In this document: piece after piece, positions 1 through 8,353 of the stretch | Layout: each line of letters begins with the position of its first letter | Numbering within the stretch: position 1 is the stretch's first letter | DNA from: Candidatus Lucifugimonas marina | GTDB taxonomy: Bacteria; Chloroflexota; Dehalococcoidia; Lucifugimonadales; Lucifugimonadaceae | DNA length: 64,000 bases | Direction of reading: 5' to 3' | Assembly: GCA_029593915.1 (NCBI GenBank) | Contig: CP046147.1 | Location: forward strand, 186,001 to 250,000 | The notes under the pieces: model-generated | Told to the model about the DNA's origin: nothing | Database searches by the model: none | What the model saw: only the letters and a program-made list of their open reading frames with translations | Program-made: the position numbers and the translations under genes

Positions 1-2485
1 GAATCGGACGATCGACCGCTCTCCTGTAGATGCCTCTTACGCCCTCGTTCGAACCTCTTCCGAGCGCAATATTTAGAATTCCACTACCCGCGTTGTTCAC
101 AGTATTTCCAGGGATTCCAACTGGTTCTGCGGAAATTGTGAGTCCTGTGTCATCACCTTCCGAGGTGGGTAATCCGGTCCATAGTTCAGGTTGATCGAAA
201 TCTAGAACCATGTGGAATTCGACTGTATCGATTGTGTCGAGAGTCTCTGCTGTTAGATCGTCGAGTAGTAGTTCAGAAGGCATTGCGCTGTCGGGTCCGA
301 CCTTCATGAACGTTTGAACAGACATAACTTCAACCGGTTCGGCAAATTTCGGAAGCTTAGAAGTCGCTTGTTGCCAGCCTTCTTCGAGTTCGCCCATGTT
401 GATGGTGTGGGAATCGCCATTGGCATCTCTCACGACCACCCACAATTCGAGTCGGGGTGTGAATGGTTCGTTCTTCACGAGAATCGACATTTCTGAAGAA
501 TTTGGCGGAAGCAGAACGGGTTCGGGAAGAACTCGAACCGCCAGACGATCAACAAGTTGGTGAATCGATGCTTCTGAATCTGTGAAATCGTCCCTGAACC
601 ATGCAACCCGTTGGAAATCTATCGGGTCGATAGAGAGTAGATTGAACTGAGTTCCAACTGAAGTCGTACCTACTTTTGCCGTAGTTCGTAGTGCAGGTGT
701 GGCGACGTTGATCGAATCTAGATTGCGAACTTCTTCTAATTGTTCGCGACCAACCTGGCCCGTTGAACCTGTGGTCGTCACACGAATATCGGCACCGGTG
801 CTGTAGAACACTTGCTCATTTGTTGATCGTTCGAGGGTCGAAACAACCGATCCAGCAACTATTCCGGTGCTAATTGCGAGCGCGAATGCCAGCATTGGCC
901 AGCCGTGAAAAAACGGTCGCCTGGCGACGCTGGCGAGACCAAGAGCTATCGCAGTTGAGTTCGATTTCTGGCCTACTCTGGCGAAAACTCTCGTGATGAT
1001 AGGAAAAATCCGTAAAGCCACCAGCGAACCAGAAATAGCTATCAACACTGGAGCCGCTAACAGGCTGAGGTCGGGAGAAAATTCGCCGCCTCGTTCAGAT
1101 GTTAGTGCGCTACTGCGTGATCCAACTTCCCACCAAACGATTGCGCTGAGCGCTATGAGCATTGCATCGACATAAAAGCGTTGAAACCAGGGCTCGTCCA
1201 CTGGTCGTGAATCCGCTGAGCGTGCAGTTGCAATTGTCGAACGATCCCAGAACGACGACGCTGCTGTTACCACCAGCACCGTGCCTATTGCGGCTCCAAA
1301 CGACCATAGCCATGCGGTAGGAGAAAGTTCGACTGGCATTGTTCCGCCGTCGGTTATCGATGCGTAAGTTGGAAGATAGCCAACGGCGCTGATTACAAGC
1401 AGCGAAACAAACGGGGCGATAATCGCCACTGGCAACGAAATAAACGTCGCTTCTGCGAGATGAATTCTCAGTTGTTGTCGAACGTTAAACCCTCGACTGC
1501 GAAGCATTACGTAGCCAGCGATTCGTCGACGTCCCAGCAATCCAGCCGCCATCGTCAAGTAAAAGGCAATACAGGAAAGGATAAGCAGTGCCATAAGCAG
1601 AAGCGGAATGCTGCCAAACAAGGCACGCTTCTTCATGGATTCGATCCGAGGAATCATCTCGGTTATTACGAATGGGCGAGCTACTCCATCTTCGAGTTCC
1701 TCAGCTAGCCCTGCGAACGCAGATTCAAGGTCAGACACAGATTCGTTAGCAAGCTGAGTTTGATCGGTGTAAACAAACCAGTCGTACGAGGCTGGGAGTC
1801 CTGCATTCGCCTCGGCTACGACGCTGAACATGGAATTTTTCGTGGGCAGCATGATCAATGGCTGCTCGCGACCTTCGATCGCTGGTGCCAGATACGCCTC
1901 ACCCAGTTCTAGCCAGAACACATCGGTTGGGTCGTTTTGTTCAAACGTCCCGGTTATTTTGGCTCGAACTAGACCCGTTCCGCGGTCGATTGGTTGCGAG
2001 TCGACTACATCACCAACAGAAAGCTGAAGTAGTCCAGCTCGTTTATGGATCATCGCAACTTCGATCGTAGGTTCGCCTTCAACTGTCGATATTGAATCAG
2101 TTGGTGCCACACCTTCGATGAACGTGACATGATCGGCGAAGTTTTCGATGTACTGAAATGAACTGAGCGATGCGAGTGAATCGTGCCGAAGCCCTTGGTT
2201 TAGCTTGCCCCACCAGTGCTCTCTGCTCTTCGCAAGCCGGGTGGTACTGACTACAAGTTCACCTAGATGGTTTTCTACTGCCGAAATTACAGCGTTATCG
2301 GCAATCAGTTGATCTTCGTTGGCGAGCGGAACCCACGATGTGTTGATGTGGACGTTTGAATTGATATTGCCGACATCTTCGACCGTGGCGTGCATCGAGA
2401 TAATTTCGAGTGAACGTGCGTATTGCGGAATCCCGGACGCTGTGGCGGTTGCAAACAAGGCACCGAGCATCAGGCCGACAACCAT
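1..2485 (-). CDS. FtsX-family ABC transporter permease (partial, runs off left edge)
   Basis: Reading the minus strand, one frame stays open from about 2550 to base 1 without a stop, so at least 828 codons are present and the C-terminus is missing. The N-terminus has a membrane segment (WMVVGLMLGALFATATASG), followed by a roughly 260-residue extracytoplasmic region. Then comes an FtsX-like core: a hydrophobic segment beginning LLLMALLILSCIAF, the sequence RRRIAGYVMLRSRGF typical of these permeases, further helices, and a second periplasmic region after LAFALAISTGIVAGSVV. The layout matches MacB/LolC-type permeases with duplicated FtsX domains; the partner ATPase would lie outside the window. 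The start is uncertain: the ATG at 2485 would put the first helix right at the N-terminus. The frame continues upstream as NLNLLRLIRARAGSDP, which looks like real protein, but no ATG/GTG/TTG precedes the in-frame TAA near 2546, only a CTG at about 2533. Confidence 0.85.
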   Translation of the reverse strand, partial: MVVGLMLGALFATATASGIPQYARSLEIISMHATVEDVGNINSNVHINTSWVPLANEDQLIADNAVISAVENHLGELVVSTTRLAKSREHWWGKLNQGLRHDSLASLSSFQYIENFADHVTFIEGVAPTDSISTVEGEPTIEVAMIHKRAGLLQLSVGDVVDSQPIDRGTGLVRAKITGTFEQNDPTDVFWLELGEAYLAPAIEGREQPLIMLPTKNSMFSVVAEANAGLPASYDWFVYTDQTQLANESVSDLESAFAGLAEELEDGVARPFVITEMIPRIESMKKRALFGSIPLLLMALLILSCIAFYLTMAAGLLGRRRIAGYVMLRSRGFNVRQQLRIHLAEATFISLPVAIIAPFVSLLVISAVGYLPTYASITDGGTMPVELSPTAWLWSFGAAIGTVLVVTAASSFWDRSTIATARSADSRPVDEPWFQRFYVDAMLIALSAIVWWEVGSRSSALTSERGGEFSPDLSLLAAPVLIAISGSLVALRIFPIITRVFARVGQKSNSTAIALGLASVARRPFFHGWPMLAFALAISTGIVAGSVVSTLERSTNEQVFYSTGADIRVTTTGSTGQVGREQLEEVRNLDSINVATPALRTTAKVGTTSVGTQFNLLSIDPIDFQRVAWFRDDFTDSEASIHQLVDRLAVRVLPEPVLLPPNSSEMSILVKNEPFTPRLELWVVVRDANGDSHTINMGELEEGWQQATSKLPKFAEPVEVMSVQTFMKVGPDSAMPSELLLDDLTAETLDTIDTVEFHMVLDFDQPELWTGLPTSEGDDTGLTISAEPVGIPGNTVNNAGSGILNIALGRGSNEGVRGIYRRAVDRPI

Positions 2486-2714
2486 CCATGGGTCGGATCC
2501 AGCCCGGGCTCGTATGAGTCGTAGTAAGTTCAGGTTCGTACTCGATTATTCCGTACTGGCCATCAACGTTCTATAACGCAAAGCCTATGACAGGGAATCG
2601 GGTTGCAGCGATTCTTATCGCAACAGCATCGAATATCCACACACTTTGACCACTATCGCTTGATACGCTGGCAAAACGGAATTCGGTCTATTCGACCCAG
2701 ACATTACCATCACT

Positions 2715-3824
2715 GTGACCTTTATTCGCATCTCGAAACTACTGAATATGGCGCTGGTTGCAATTGCTTTGGCGATTGTCGTAGCCGGCTGCACGAGTTC
2801 TGAATCAAACACGGATTCACAAGATTCGTCGAACACCGATGCCACCGGAACGGCTGCTAAAGCCACTGCGGTGTTGACGCCCACGCCCGTAGAGCGTGAC
2901 AGCGACAATCAACCGCTATCAACACCTGAGTTGGTCGAGTTTCTAACACCATCGGTGGTTCAAATCGCCGTCGATCTCGGTCGAGGTCAGGGAGTCGGAA
3001 CGGGTGTAATTCTCGATGAAGAGGGGCTGATTCTTACCAACTGGCATGTTGTTGAAGGTGCTGTGACCATCACCGTGGCGTTCGAAAACGGTGAAGTCGC
3101 CGAGGCAGAACTTTTCCGTCGTGATCCTCAGCTAGATCTGGCGATAGTAAAGGTCGAAGGCCAAAGCGGTCTCAAACCGGCGATATTCGGCGATTCCGAG
3201 GCGCTTCAAATCGGAGAAGACGTCGTGGCAATCGGGCATGCCCTCGGTCTTCGAGGTGGTCCAACAGTCAGCAAAGGCGTAGTGAGCGCACTCGACCGAA
3301 CTATTGTCGGTGAAGTTGGAGGCGACCTCACCGGGCTAGTCCAAACAGATGCTGCGATCAGCGAAGGCAACTCTGGTGGTCCGCTCGTAAATATGTTCGG
3401 CGAAGTCGTTGGAATCAACACGGCGAAGATCAATGTTGGCGACCGTATCGGCTTTGCGATCAATATCAATGCTGCAAAAACTGCTGCCTACAGTCTCATC
3501 GCTCAGGGACCGGTACCTCCTCCAGGCTTTCTTGGAGTCGGTGGAGTGGATGTAACCCGAGCGCTTGCACGAGCATTGAGATTGCCTGTTGGTGAGGGGT
3601 TTGGCGTAACGATTATCGAACCAGGATCTCCTGCAGCCGAAGCCGGAATCGAACTCGACGACATCATCGTCCAGCTCGACGACACTGAGATAACTCGTGG
3701 TCAGGATTTGACTGATTTCCTACGAGACCACCCGAGCGGTAGCGATGTGAGGATCAGGGTGGTTCGAGACGCACAGTTCCTGGTTTCACTCGAAGCAACG
3801 CTGATCGAACGCCCCGAGCGGTAG
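2715..3824 (+). CDS. HtrA/DegP-like S1C serine protease, lipoprotein, with PDZ domain
   Basis: Trypsin-like envelope protease that would degrade or process misfolded exported proteins. A GTG start at 2715 gives a hydrophobic N-terminus ending in the lipobox VVAGC (Cys26), so the mature protein is probably lipid-anchored outside the membrane; an internal ATG at 2748 is an alternative start that keeps the lipobox. A low-complexity Ser/Thr/Asp linker follows to about residue 70. The protease domain shows the full triad: His111 in TNWHVVEG, Asp141 in DLAIVKV, Ser220 in EGNSGGPL. Residues about 270-365 form one PDZ domain (GFLGVGG, SPAAEAGIELDDIIVQLDD). With one PDZ domain it resembles DegS/HhoA more than DegP. 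The gene is divergent from the permease to its left. Confidence 0.93.
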   Translation: MTFIRISKLLNMALVAIALAIVVAGCTSSESNTDSQDSSNTDATGTAAKATAVLTPTPVERDSDNQPLSTPELVEFLTPSVVQIAVDLGRGQGVGTGVILDEEGLILTNWHVVEGAVTITVAFENGEVAEAELFRRDPQLDLAIVKVEGQSGLKPAIFGDSEALQIGEDVVAIGHALGLRGGPTVSKGVVSALDRTIVGEVGGDLTGLVQTDAAISEGNSGGPLVNMFGEVVGINTAKINVGDRIGFAININAAKTAAYSLIAQGPVPPPGFLGVGGVDVTRALARALRLPVGEGFGVTIIEPGSPAAEAGIELDDIIVQLDDTEITRGQDLTDFLRDHPSGSDVRIRVVRDAQFLVSLEATLIERPER

Positions 3825-3905
3825 CCTTCCTGCCTCACATTCGCACGCATCATCGTGCAAAATGTGCTGAATTCCCAAGTAAGAAGAATTTTGAAGGGTA
3901 GCTAC

Positions 3906-4733
3906 ATGACCGATCAACCCGGTACTGAACTCAAAGGCAAAGTAGCAATTGTTACTGGTGCTGGGCGTATGCGAGGCATTGGTCGAGGTACGGCAGTTGT
4001 TCTAGCCCGAATGGGTGCCAATGTCGTGGTGACCGGAACGGGTCGGGACCCGAGTACGTTTCCGCAGGATGAACAAGACGCCGGGTGGCGCGATATTCAA
4101 TCGACTGCTGAGCAGATCGAATCGTATGGTGTGAAAGCACTTCCGTTGGTGTCGAACGTTGCCGACGAAGACGATGTCCAGAAAATGATCGACGATACGG
4201 TGGCTGAATTCGGACGACTCGACATCATCGTGAACAATGCAGCTGCTCCGTACGGAAATGATCGAGTTTCCGTGTTGGATCTGAAGTCAGATGTGTTCAA
4301 AACGGTGGTCGATGTGAAGGTGATGGGCACGTTCTACGCCTGCCGTGCTGCAGCCGCTCAAATGATCAAACAGGGCGAAGGTGGGCGCATCGTGAATCTA
4401 TCGTCGACGATGGGTAAAAGTGGGCGAGCCAACACGAGCGCCTATAACGCAGCGAACTTTGCTGTCGACGGATTTACTCAAGCTCTGTCGAAAGAGGTAG
4501 GTAAACACGCAATTACCGTGAACAGCGTGTGCCCGGGCTTGACGGAAACTTCACGGCTCGACCCTATGGGGCGAACTGATAAATGGGACGCTCGAATAGC
4601 GGAAGTTCCGCTGAATAGAGCCGGGACCGATGAAGAAGTTGGCGAACTGATCGGATTTTTGTGTAGCCCCCGAGCCGGTTACATCACAGGTCAATCGGTG
4701 AACATCAACGGCGGCGTAATTACCGAACGCTAG
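3906..4733 (+). CDS. SDR-family NAD(P) oxidoreductase with Asn in place of the catalytic Lys
   Basis: Classical short-chain dehydrogenase/reductase, 275 residues, a single Rossmann domain. The cofactor motif is TGAGRMRGIGRG (residues 17-28), with VNNAAAP around 109-115 and Ser167 in NLSSTMG. The expected YxxxK is present as AYNAAN: Tyr180 is kept, but position 184 is Asn (AAC at 4455-4457) instead of Lys. The C-terminal part (NSVCPGLTET, then SPRAGYITGQSVNINGG) is ordinary for the family, so this is not a broken gene. I chose the ATG at 3906 because GAAGGGT sits 5-11 nt upstream and the motif starts at a normal distance; the frame is open back to 3855 but that stretch looks non-coding. Substrate unknown. 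The last 4 bases overlap the convergent peptidase gene. Confidence 0.9.
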   Translation: MTDQPGTELKGKVAIVTGAGRMRGIGRGTAVVLARMGANVVVTGTGRDPSTFPQDEQDAGWRDIQSTAEQIESYGVKALPLVSNVADEDDVQKMIDDTVAEFGRLDIIVNNAAAPYGNDRVSVLDLKSDVFKTVVDVKVMGTFYACRAAAAQMIKQGEGGRIVNLSSTMGKSGRANTSAYNAANFAVDGFTQALSKEVGKHAITVNSVCPGLTETSRLDPMGRTDKWDARIAEVPLNRAGTDEEVGELIGFLCSPRAGYITGQSVNINGGVITER

Positions 4734-5215
4734 ATGTCGAGACCTTCGTACTCAGCGATCTCAACGAAGTCGCTGGCATCGTCGTCCCATGCGAACTGGC
4801 GTGCTTCGACCACACGGTCGCCGTCGATGCCGATAACTATTTGATTCACCGGGTATGCAGGACCATCGCCCCACGGATCTGACGCATTCGCCTTATCAGT
4901 CGGTGAAAAATACGCTCTGCCATTCGGGTGAGAGTGATAGATGATGCGCGGTCGTACGTCGTCATCAAGCGTTTTGTTCAGATCGAGTAGATCGTTGTCT
5001 GAGATTACGAACGCCGTTTGAGCGGTGCGGTCTTTGGCGGTTGGGTGAGTTTCAGGCTCGTATGCATTGATCGCAGTTCGTACTCCACCCGCCGTGTTCG
5101 AATTTTTGTCGCCGGTCAGCCATCCGCAGCACTCGTTTGGGAACGAATCGCGTGCGTGTTTGAAAATATCTTCGAGAGTTGCTCGTGGAACTTCGATTGG
5201 TTGGGGCTTAGGCAT
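4730..5215 (-). CDS. JAMM/Mov34-type metallopeptidase
   Basis: 161 residues, one JAB1/MPN domain. The zinc site is complete: Glu28 in FPNECCG, then HSHPNGRAYFSPTD giving His94, His96, Ser104 and Asp107 (HxHx7SxxD). Bacterial single-domain JAMM proteins of this length (Mec+ type) remove a C-terminal residue from ubiquitin-like sulfur carriers such as CysO, or trim other ThiS/MoaD-like proteins. No sulfur carrier gene is visible nearby, so the substrate is open. The gene is convergent with the SDR, and the stop codons overlap by 4 bases. The 290 bases upstream hold a 28-bp inverted repeat rather than another gene. Confidence 0.9.
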   Translation of the reverse strand: MPKPQPIEVPRATLEDIFKHARDSFPNECCGWLTGDKNSNTAGGVRTAINAYEPETHPTAKDRTAQTAFVISDNDLLDLNKTLDDDVRPRIIYHSHPNGRAYFSPTDKANASDPWGDGPAYPVNQIVIGIDGDRVVEARQFAWDDDASDFVEIAEYEGLDI

Positions 5216-5293
5216 TTTTTGTCTTGGTTTGGGTCAGGGATGAGGGATAAAAATAGAAGTTTATCGGGCTACTTCGTCAACCGCCTCCATTTT

Positions 5294-5415
5294 CCTCGTC
5301 CCGACCGTAGCGATAGCGAAGTGGAGGGATCACTTTCAATATGGATCGATTTATGGATAGCGTTCTGTTCGGCTACTGGTTTCTCCGCTTCGCTATCGCT
5401 ACGGTCGGGACGAGG
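5294..5415. repeat. 28-bp perfect inverted repeat, palindromic family A
   Basis: Bases 5294-5321 (CCTCGTCCCGACCGTAGCGA followed by TAGCGAAG) recur as an exact reverse complement at 5388-5415, separated by 66 bases. Related single copies lie at about 36414-36450, 39367-39395, 39441-39480, 39553-39590, 39614-39652 and 56248-56277. The core is a purine/pyrimidine-balanced CCGACCGTAGCGA...GGAGGGA. It fills most of the 290-base gap between the JAMM gene and the next plus-strand gene; the rest of that gap shows no gene. Confidence 0.85.
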
Positions 5416-5504
5416 GGATGTCACAACTTCGCGTATCCGCCTCGAATTTAGCGAGACTTTTCCACACGTGTCCGTGTAGATTTACTCAGGTGTGAGATTG
5501 AGAT

Positions 5505-6047
5505 GTGACATGTTCCGTCGGCGTTCGACTCTGGGGCGTGTCACGCTGGTACGACGAACCACACGAGCAACCGATACGGCACATGGCTGGACTTCCCAAA
5601 AGCTGGATAGACCGAAGACGACGCAAACTGCGTCGAGTTCAGCGCGAGGCGCTTTCACGAATAGGTCTTGCGACGGCGGGTGCCCCATCTGTTGGCGAAA
5701 CTACCATGTGCATCGCATATATGTGCCCATGGGCTCACACATGCAGTTCTGCTACGCCACGACCCGCTTTGGTCGGCGAGCGCGATTGTTTACGAAAATT
5801 CCCTGAAGAACAGCGACCCGGCTCGGGACTTTCCGATGCAGCACTCGACAATCTTGCCAAGCAGCGTGAAGACGGGATTCGACTCGAAACTGTAACCGTG
5901 ACTGTGCTGGATGAATTTCGCCCTGCAGGACCTAGTAGGTCGATGGGTCAGAAGAAACCTGCTCGACCTATCTACGATTCAGGTGTGAAGGGAAAACCGT
6001 TCCTGCCACCGTTCGAGCAGATAGACCCGGTTCGTCGCACGTCATAA
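5505..6047 (+). CDS. Hypothetical protein, Arg-rich N-terminal half
   Basis: A 180-codon frame with a GTG start at 5505 (an internal ATG at 5583 is an alternative). I do not recognise the family. The N-terminal half is very basic (RRRRKLRRVQRE around residue 37-48) and contains several Cys residues. The C-terminal half (GLSDAALDNLAKQREDGIRL, then a Pro-rich tail) reads like ordinary protein. The stop overlaps the convergent hydrolase gene by 6 bases, as happens with real convergent pairs here. A second plus-strand frame over 5492-5806 has a CDGGCPICWRNYHVHR string that could be a zinc-finger piece, so a frameshift inside this gene is possible. The function is not assignable and the start is weak. 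Confidence 0.5.
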   Translation: MTCSVGVRLWGVSRWYDEPHEQPIRHMAGLPKSWIDRRRRKLRRVQREALSRIGLATAGAPSVGETTMCIAYMCPWAHTCSSATPRPALVGERDCLRKFPEEQRPGSGLSDAALDNLAKQREDGIRLETVTVTVLDEFRPAGPSRSMGQKKPARPIYDSGVKGKPFLPPFEQIDPVRRTS

Positions 6048-6842
6048 CACTCCGTGATCTCGCAGAAATTCACTTACGACAGAGTGGTATCGCTCTGGAT
6101 CGACTAGATCGAGCCCGTCGTGATCTCCGCTGGGGATTATTTCCAACTGCTTCGGTTCGGAAGCTGCAGCGAAAATTCGTTCCGAGTGCTGGAACGAAAC
6201 GGTTTGATCGGAATCACCGTGAATAATCAGCTTTGGAACTGAACTATTGGATACATGGGATGCAGTTTCAAATTTCGAGCGCACCATGAACCTTGCTGGT
6301 GAGTAGTGAGTCCACGGCGCTCGTTCTCGAACGATTTCCTTCATCGACGATATCGAAGCCTCAAGTATGAGCGCTGGTGGTGTTACAACCGACGCAAGTT
6401 GCGATGCCACGGCTCCACCCAGCGACCTTCCAAAAACGATTATCTTGCTGTTTGGGTGTAGTTTCTGAGTCAGTTGATAAGCGGCAAGTGCATCGGAATA
6501 CAAGCCGTACTCTGAAGGCTTCCCTTCGCTTTTGCCGTAGCCACGATAGTCGATCGCAACTATCGAAGCTCCATAGCGATCACGAATCGCCTTGTACTGG
6601 TCGAGTCGAACGCTGATGTTCCCGCCGTTCCCGTGGAGAATCAGCCAAACGTGAGCGGAAGGCGAACCGGCGGGCATGTGCCAGCCATGGAGCTTCACTC
6701 CATCAGACGTCGCAGGGAAGATGTCTGTGTAATCGAGCCCCGCGTGCTCAGGATTTCCGCGGAACGAGCGCTCCGGGGTGAATAGAGCCTTTCGCTCAAG
6801 CCAAGCGAACGGGTTCAGGGGTCGAGAAATAAGCCTGGGCAT
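6042..6842 (-). CDS. Alpha/beta-hydrolase, Bem46/YfhR-like
   Basis: 266 residues with the full serine-hydrolase fold. The oxyanion-region motif LILHGNGGNIS lies at residues 67-77, the nucleophile Ser140 sits in FGRSLGGAVA, the acid is Asp212 in IIHGDSDQTVS, and the base is His241 in SGDHDGL. This pattern belongs to the Bem46 family (ABHD13/YfhR-like), probable carboxylesterases or thioesterases of unknown substrate. The N-terminus (SRPLNPFAWLERKALFTP) could associate with the membrane but has no clear signal peptide. It is followed at 52 bases by the minus-strand CoA-transferase gene upstream, so the two may be co-transcribed. Confidence 0.88.
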   Translation of the reverse strand: MPRLISRPLNPFAWLERKALFTPERSFRGNPEHAGLDYTDIFPATSDGVKLHGWHMPAGSPSAHVWLILHGNGGNISVRLDQYKAIRDRYGASIVAIDYRGYGKSEGKPSEYGLYSDALAAYQLTQKLHPNSKIIVFGRSLGGAVASQLASVVTPPALILEASISSMKEIVRERAPWTHYSPARFMVRSKFETASHVSNSSVPKLIIHGDSDQTVSFQHSERIFAAASEPKQLEIIPSGDHDGLDLVDPERYHSVVSEFLRDHGVL

Positions 6843-6893
6843 GATGGCAGCTTACTCTTGTGAAGTCATCGGCGACTGATGAGCAAGTCCCGA

Positions 6894-8177
6894 CTAAGTC
6901 GCCGATCCTTCATTGCGCAGCTCTGCAATCTCTTCGGAAGAAAATCCAATATCTCCTAAGACTTCATCGGTGTGTTGACCAAGTGAAGGCGAGCTTTTTA
7001 GTTCAGGCATGCCGCCGCCGAACTGAAGAACGGGACCTGTGGTGCGTATCTTGTGACCCGTGTGGTGGTTTAGATCGACCACGTAGTCGTTCGCAAGAAC
7101 CTGCTTGTCATCGACCATTTCTTCGATGAAGCGGATTGGTTCACAGGGAATGTCGTGAGATCGGAGCCCTTTGAACCAGTGATCAGTGGTTTTACTGGCA
7201 AATATTTCTTCGAATTTGGCTACCAGCTCATGACCCCGTTCGATGGCTTCAGGGGTTGAATCGTCGTAAGAGGGGTCAGTAACACGAGGGTCTTCGAGTC
7301 CGAACACATCCAGAAGTCGTGCTCTTGCGTGAACTGCTAACGTTCCGAGCGCCAGACCACCATCGAGCGTTTTATACGCCCTGTAGTAGCAGCGGTAGAT
7401 CAGGGGTCTGACAGTCATTTGGTAGCTGTCTTGGATTTCTTCGTAGCTTGCTCCGCTTGCGATCAACTTGGGTCGTTCGTTTTCGAACCAAGTTTTCGCG
7501 GGAGCTGGCAGACCTTCTACGTCCGAAATTCTCAGCGTTTGCATGGCGACTGCATTTGCTAGGAGGCTTGTGGAAACGAGTTGCCCCTTGCCGGTTTTAC
7601 CTCGGCCGATAATGCCCGCCATGATGCCGTTTGCCGCGGCGTATCCGGTTGAAAAATCGATGTAAGAAGATGACCAAACGACTTCAGGTTGGCCGTTTTT
7701 AGTAATTTTGCCCTCGCTGGCAACAGCCCCTGTGTAGCCCTGGACGATTAGATCGAACCCTGGCATATCGGCCATAGTGCCTTTTGAGCCGTAGGCAGTG
7801 ATATCGACATAGACGAGCTTCGGGTTGATCTTGGCTACAGATTCGTAGTCGATCCCGAGTTTGAGAGCTGTATCCAGCCGGTTGTTAGAAATAATTCCAT
7901 CAGCCGATACGATGAGTTTTCTTAGAGCCGCACGTGCGGAGTCTTTTTTGAGATCGAGGCAAATACTTCGTGTGCCTCTATTGAGAGGGACGAACACTCG
8001 GCTTTCGTTCTTGGCGAACGAAGTGGCGTGACGCCAGGGATCGCCAGCAGGCGGCTCGATTTTGACAACATCGGCACCCATATCAGCTAACAATTGGCCA
8101 GCCCAGGGACCGGCAACGAAGCTGCCGAACTCAAGAACTCTAATCCCCTCTAGCGGGCCTGCCATCGACGTAGCCAT
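6894..8177 (-). CDS. CaiB/BaiF-type (class III) CoA-transferase
   Basis: 427 residues. The N-terminus GIRVLEFGSFVAGPWAGQLL with ADMGADVVKIEPPAGDPWR is the signature of family III acyl-CoA transferases (CaiB, Frc, BaiF). The catalytic Asp that carries the CoA thioester is Asp142 in MPGFDLIVQGYTG. The C-terminal domain continues normally to residue 427. These enzymes move CoA between carboxylic acids; the substrate cannot be read from the sequence. No acyl-CoA dehydrogenase or hydratase lies beside it, so its pathway is unclear. An internal ATG at 8165 (MAGPLEG) is an equally plausible start. The gene lies downstream of the Usp gene, beyond a terminator. Confidence 0.93.
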   Translation of the reverse strand: MATSMAGPLEGIRVLEFGSFVAGPWAGQLLADMGADVVKIEPPAGDPWRHATSFAKNESRVFVPLNRGTRSICLDLKKDSARAALRKLIVSADGIISNNRLDTALKLGIDYESVAKINPKLVYVDITAYGSKGTMADMPGFDLIVQGYTGAVASEGKITKNGQPEVVWSSSYIDFSTGYAAANGIMAGIIGRGKTGKGQLVSTSLLANAVAMQTLRISDVEGLPAPAKTWFENERPKLIASGASYEEIQDSYQMTVRPLIYRCYYRAYKTLDGGLALGTLAVHARARLLDVFGLEDPRVTDPSYDDSTPEAIERGHELVAKFEEIFASKTTDHWFKGLRSHDIPCEPIRFIEEMVDDKQVLANDYVVDLNHHTGHKIRTTGPVLQFGGGMPELKSSPSLGQHTDEVLGDIGFSSEEIAELRNEGSAT

Positions 8178-8292
8178 GTATGAGTCGTTGCCTTTCGTGT
8201 TGCTGAATTGAGATCGTAGCCGGAGTTTGGGCAGATGTTATCGCCGTTGACGGCTTAATGTGGGTTTTGCGCCAAGCCAATAAGAACAACCC

Positions 8293-8337
8293 AAAACAAA
8301 AACGCCCGATGATATTTCACATCGAGCGTTTTTTTTC
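8293..8337 (-). terminator. Rho-independent terminator of the Usp gene
   Basis: AACGCCCGATG (8301-8311) pairs with CATCGAGCGTT (8320-8330) with one mismatch. Read on the minus strand the stem is followed by a T-rich run, 17 bases after the Usp stop codon. The plus-strand side also ends in eight T, so it could work in both directions. Confidence 0.8.
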
Positions 8338-8353
8338 GATCTGGTTGAGTTAT

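Noticed and set aside
5294-5415. Insertion sequence ends
   Set aside because: No transposase frame between or near the repeats, and single copies of the same repeat occur elsewhere.
5018-5479. 153-codon plus-strand frame across the JAMM gene end and the inverted repeat
   Set aside because: Half is antisense to the JAMM gene and half is repeat sequence.
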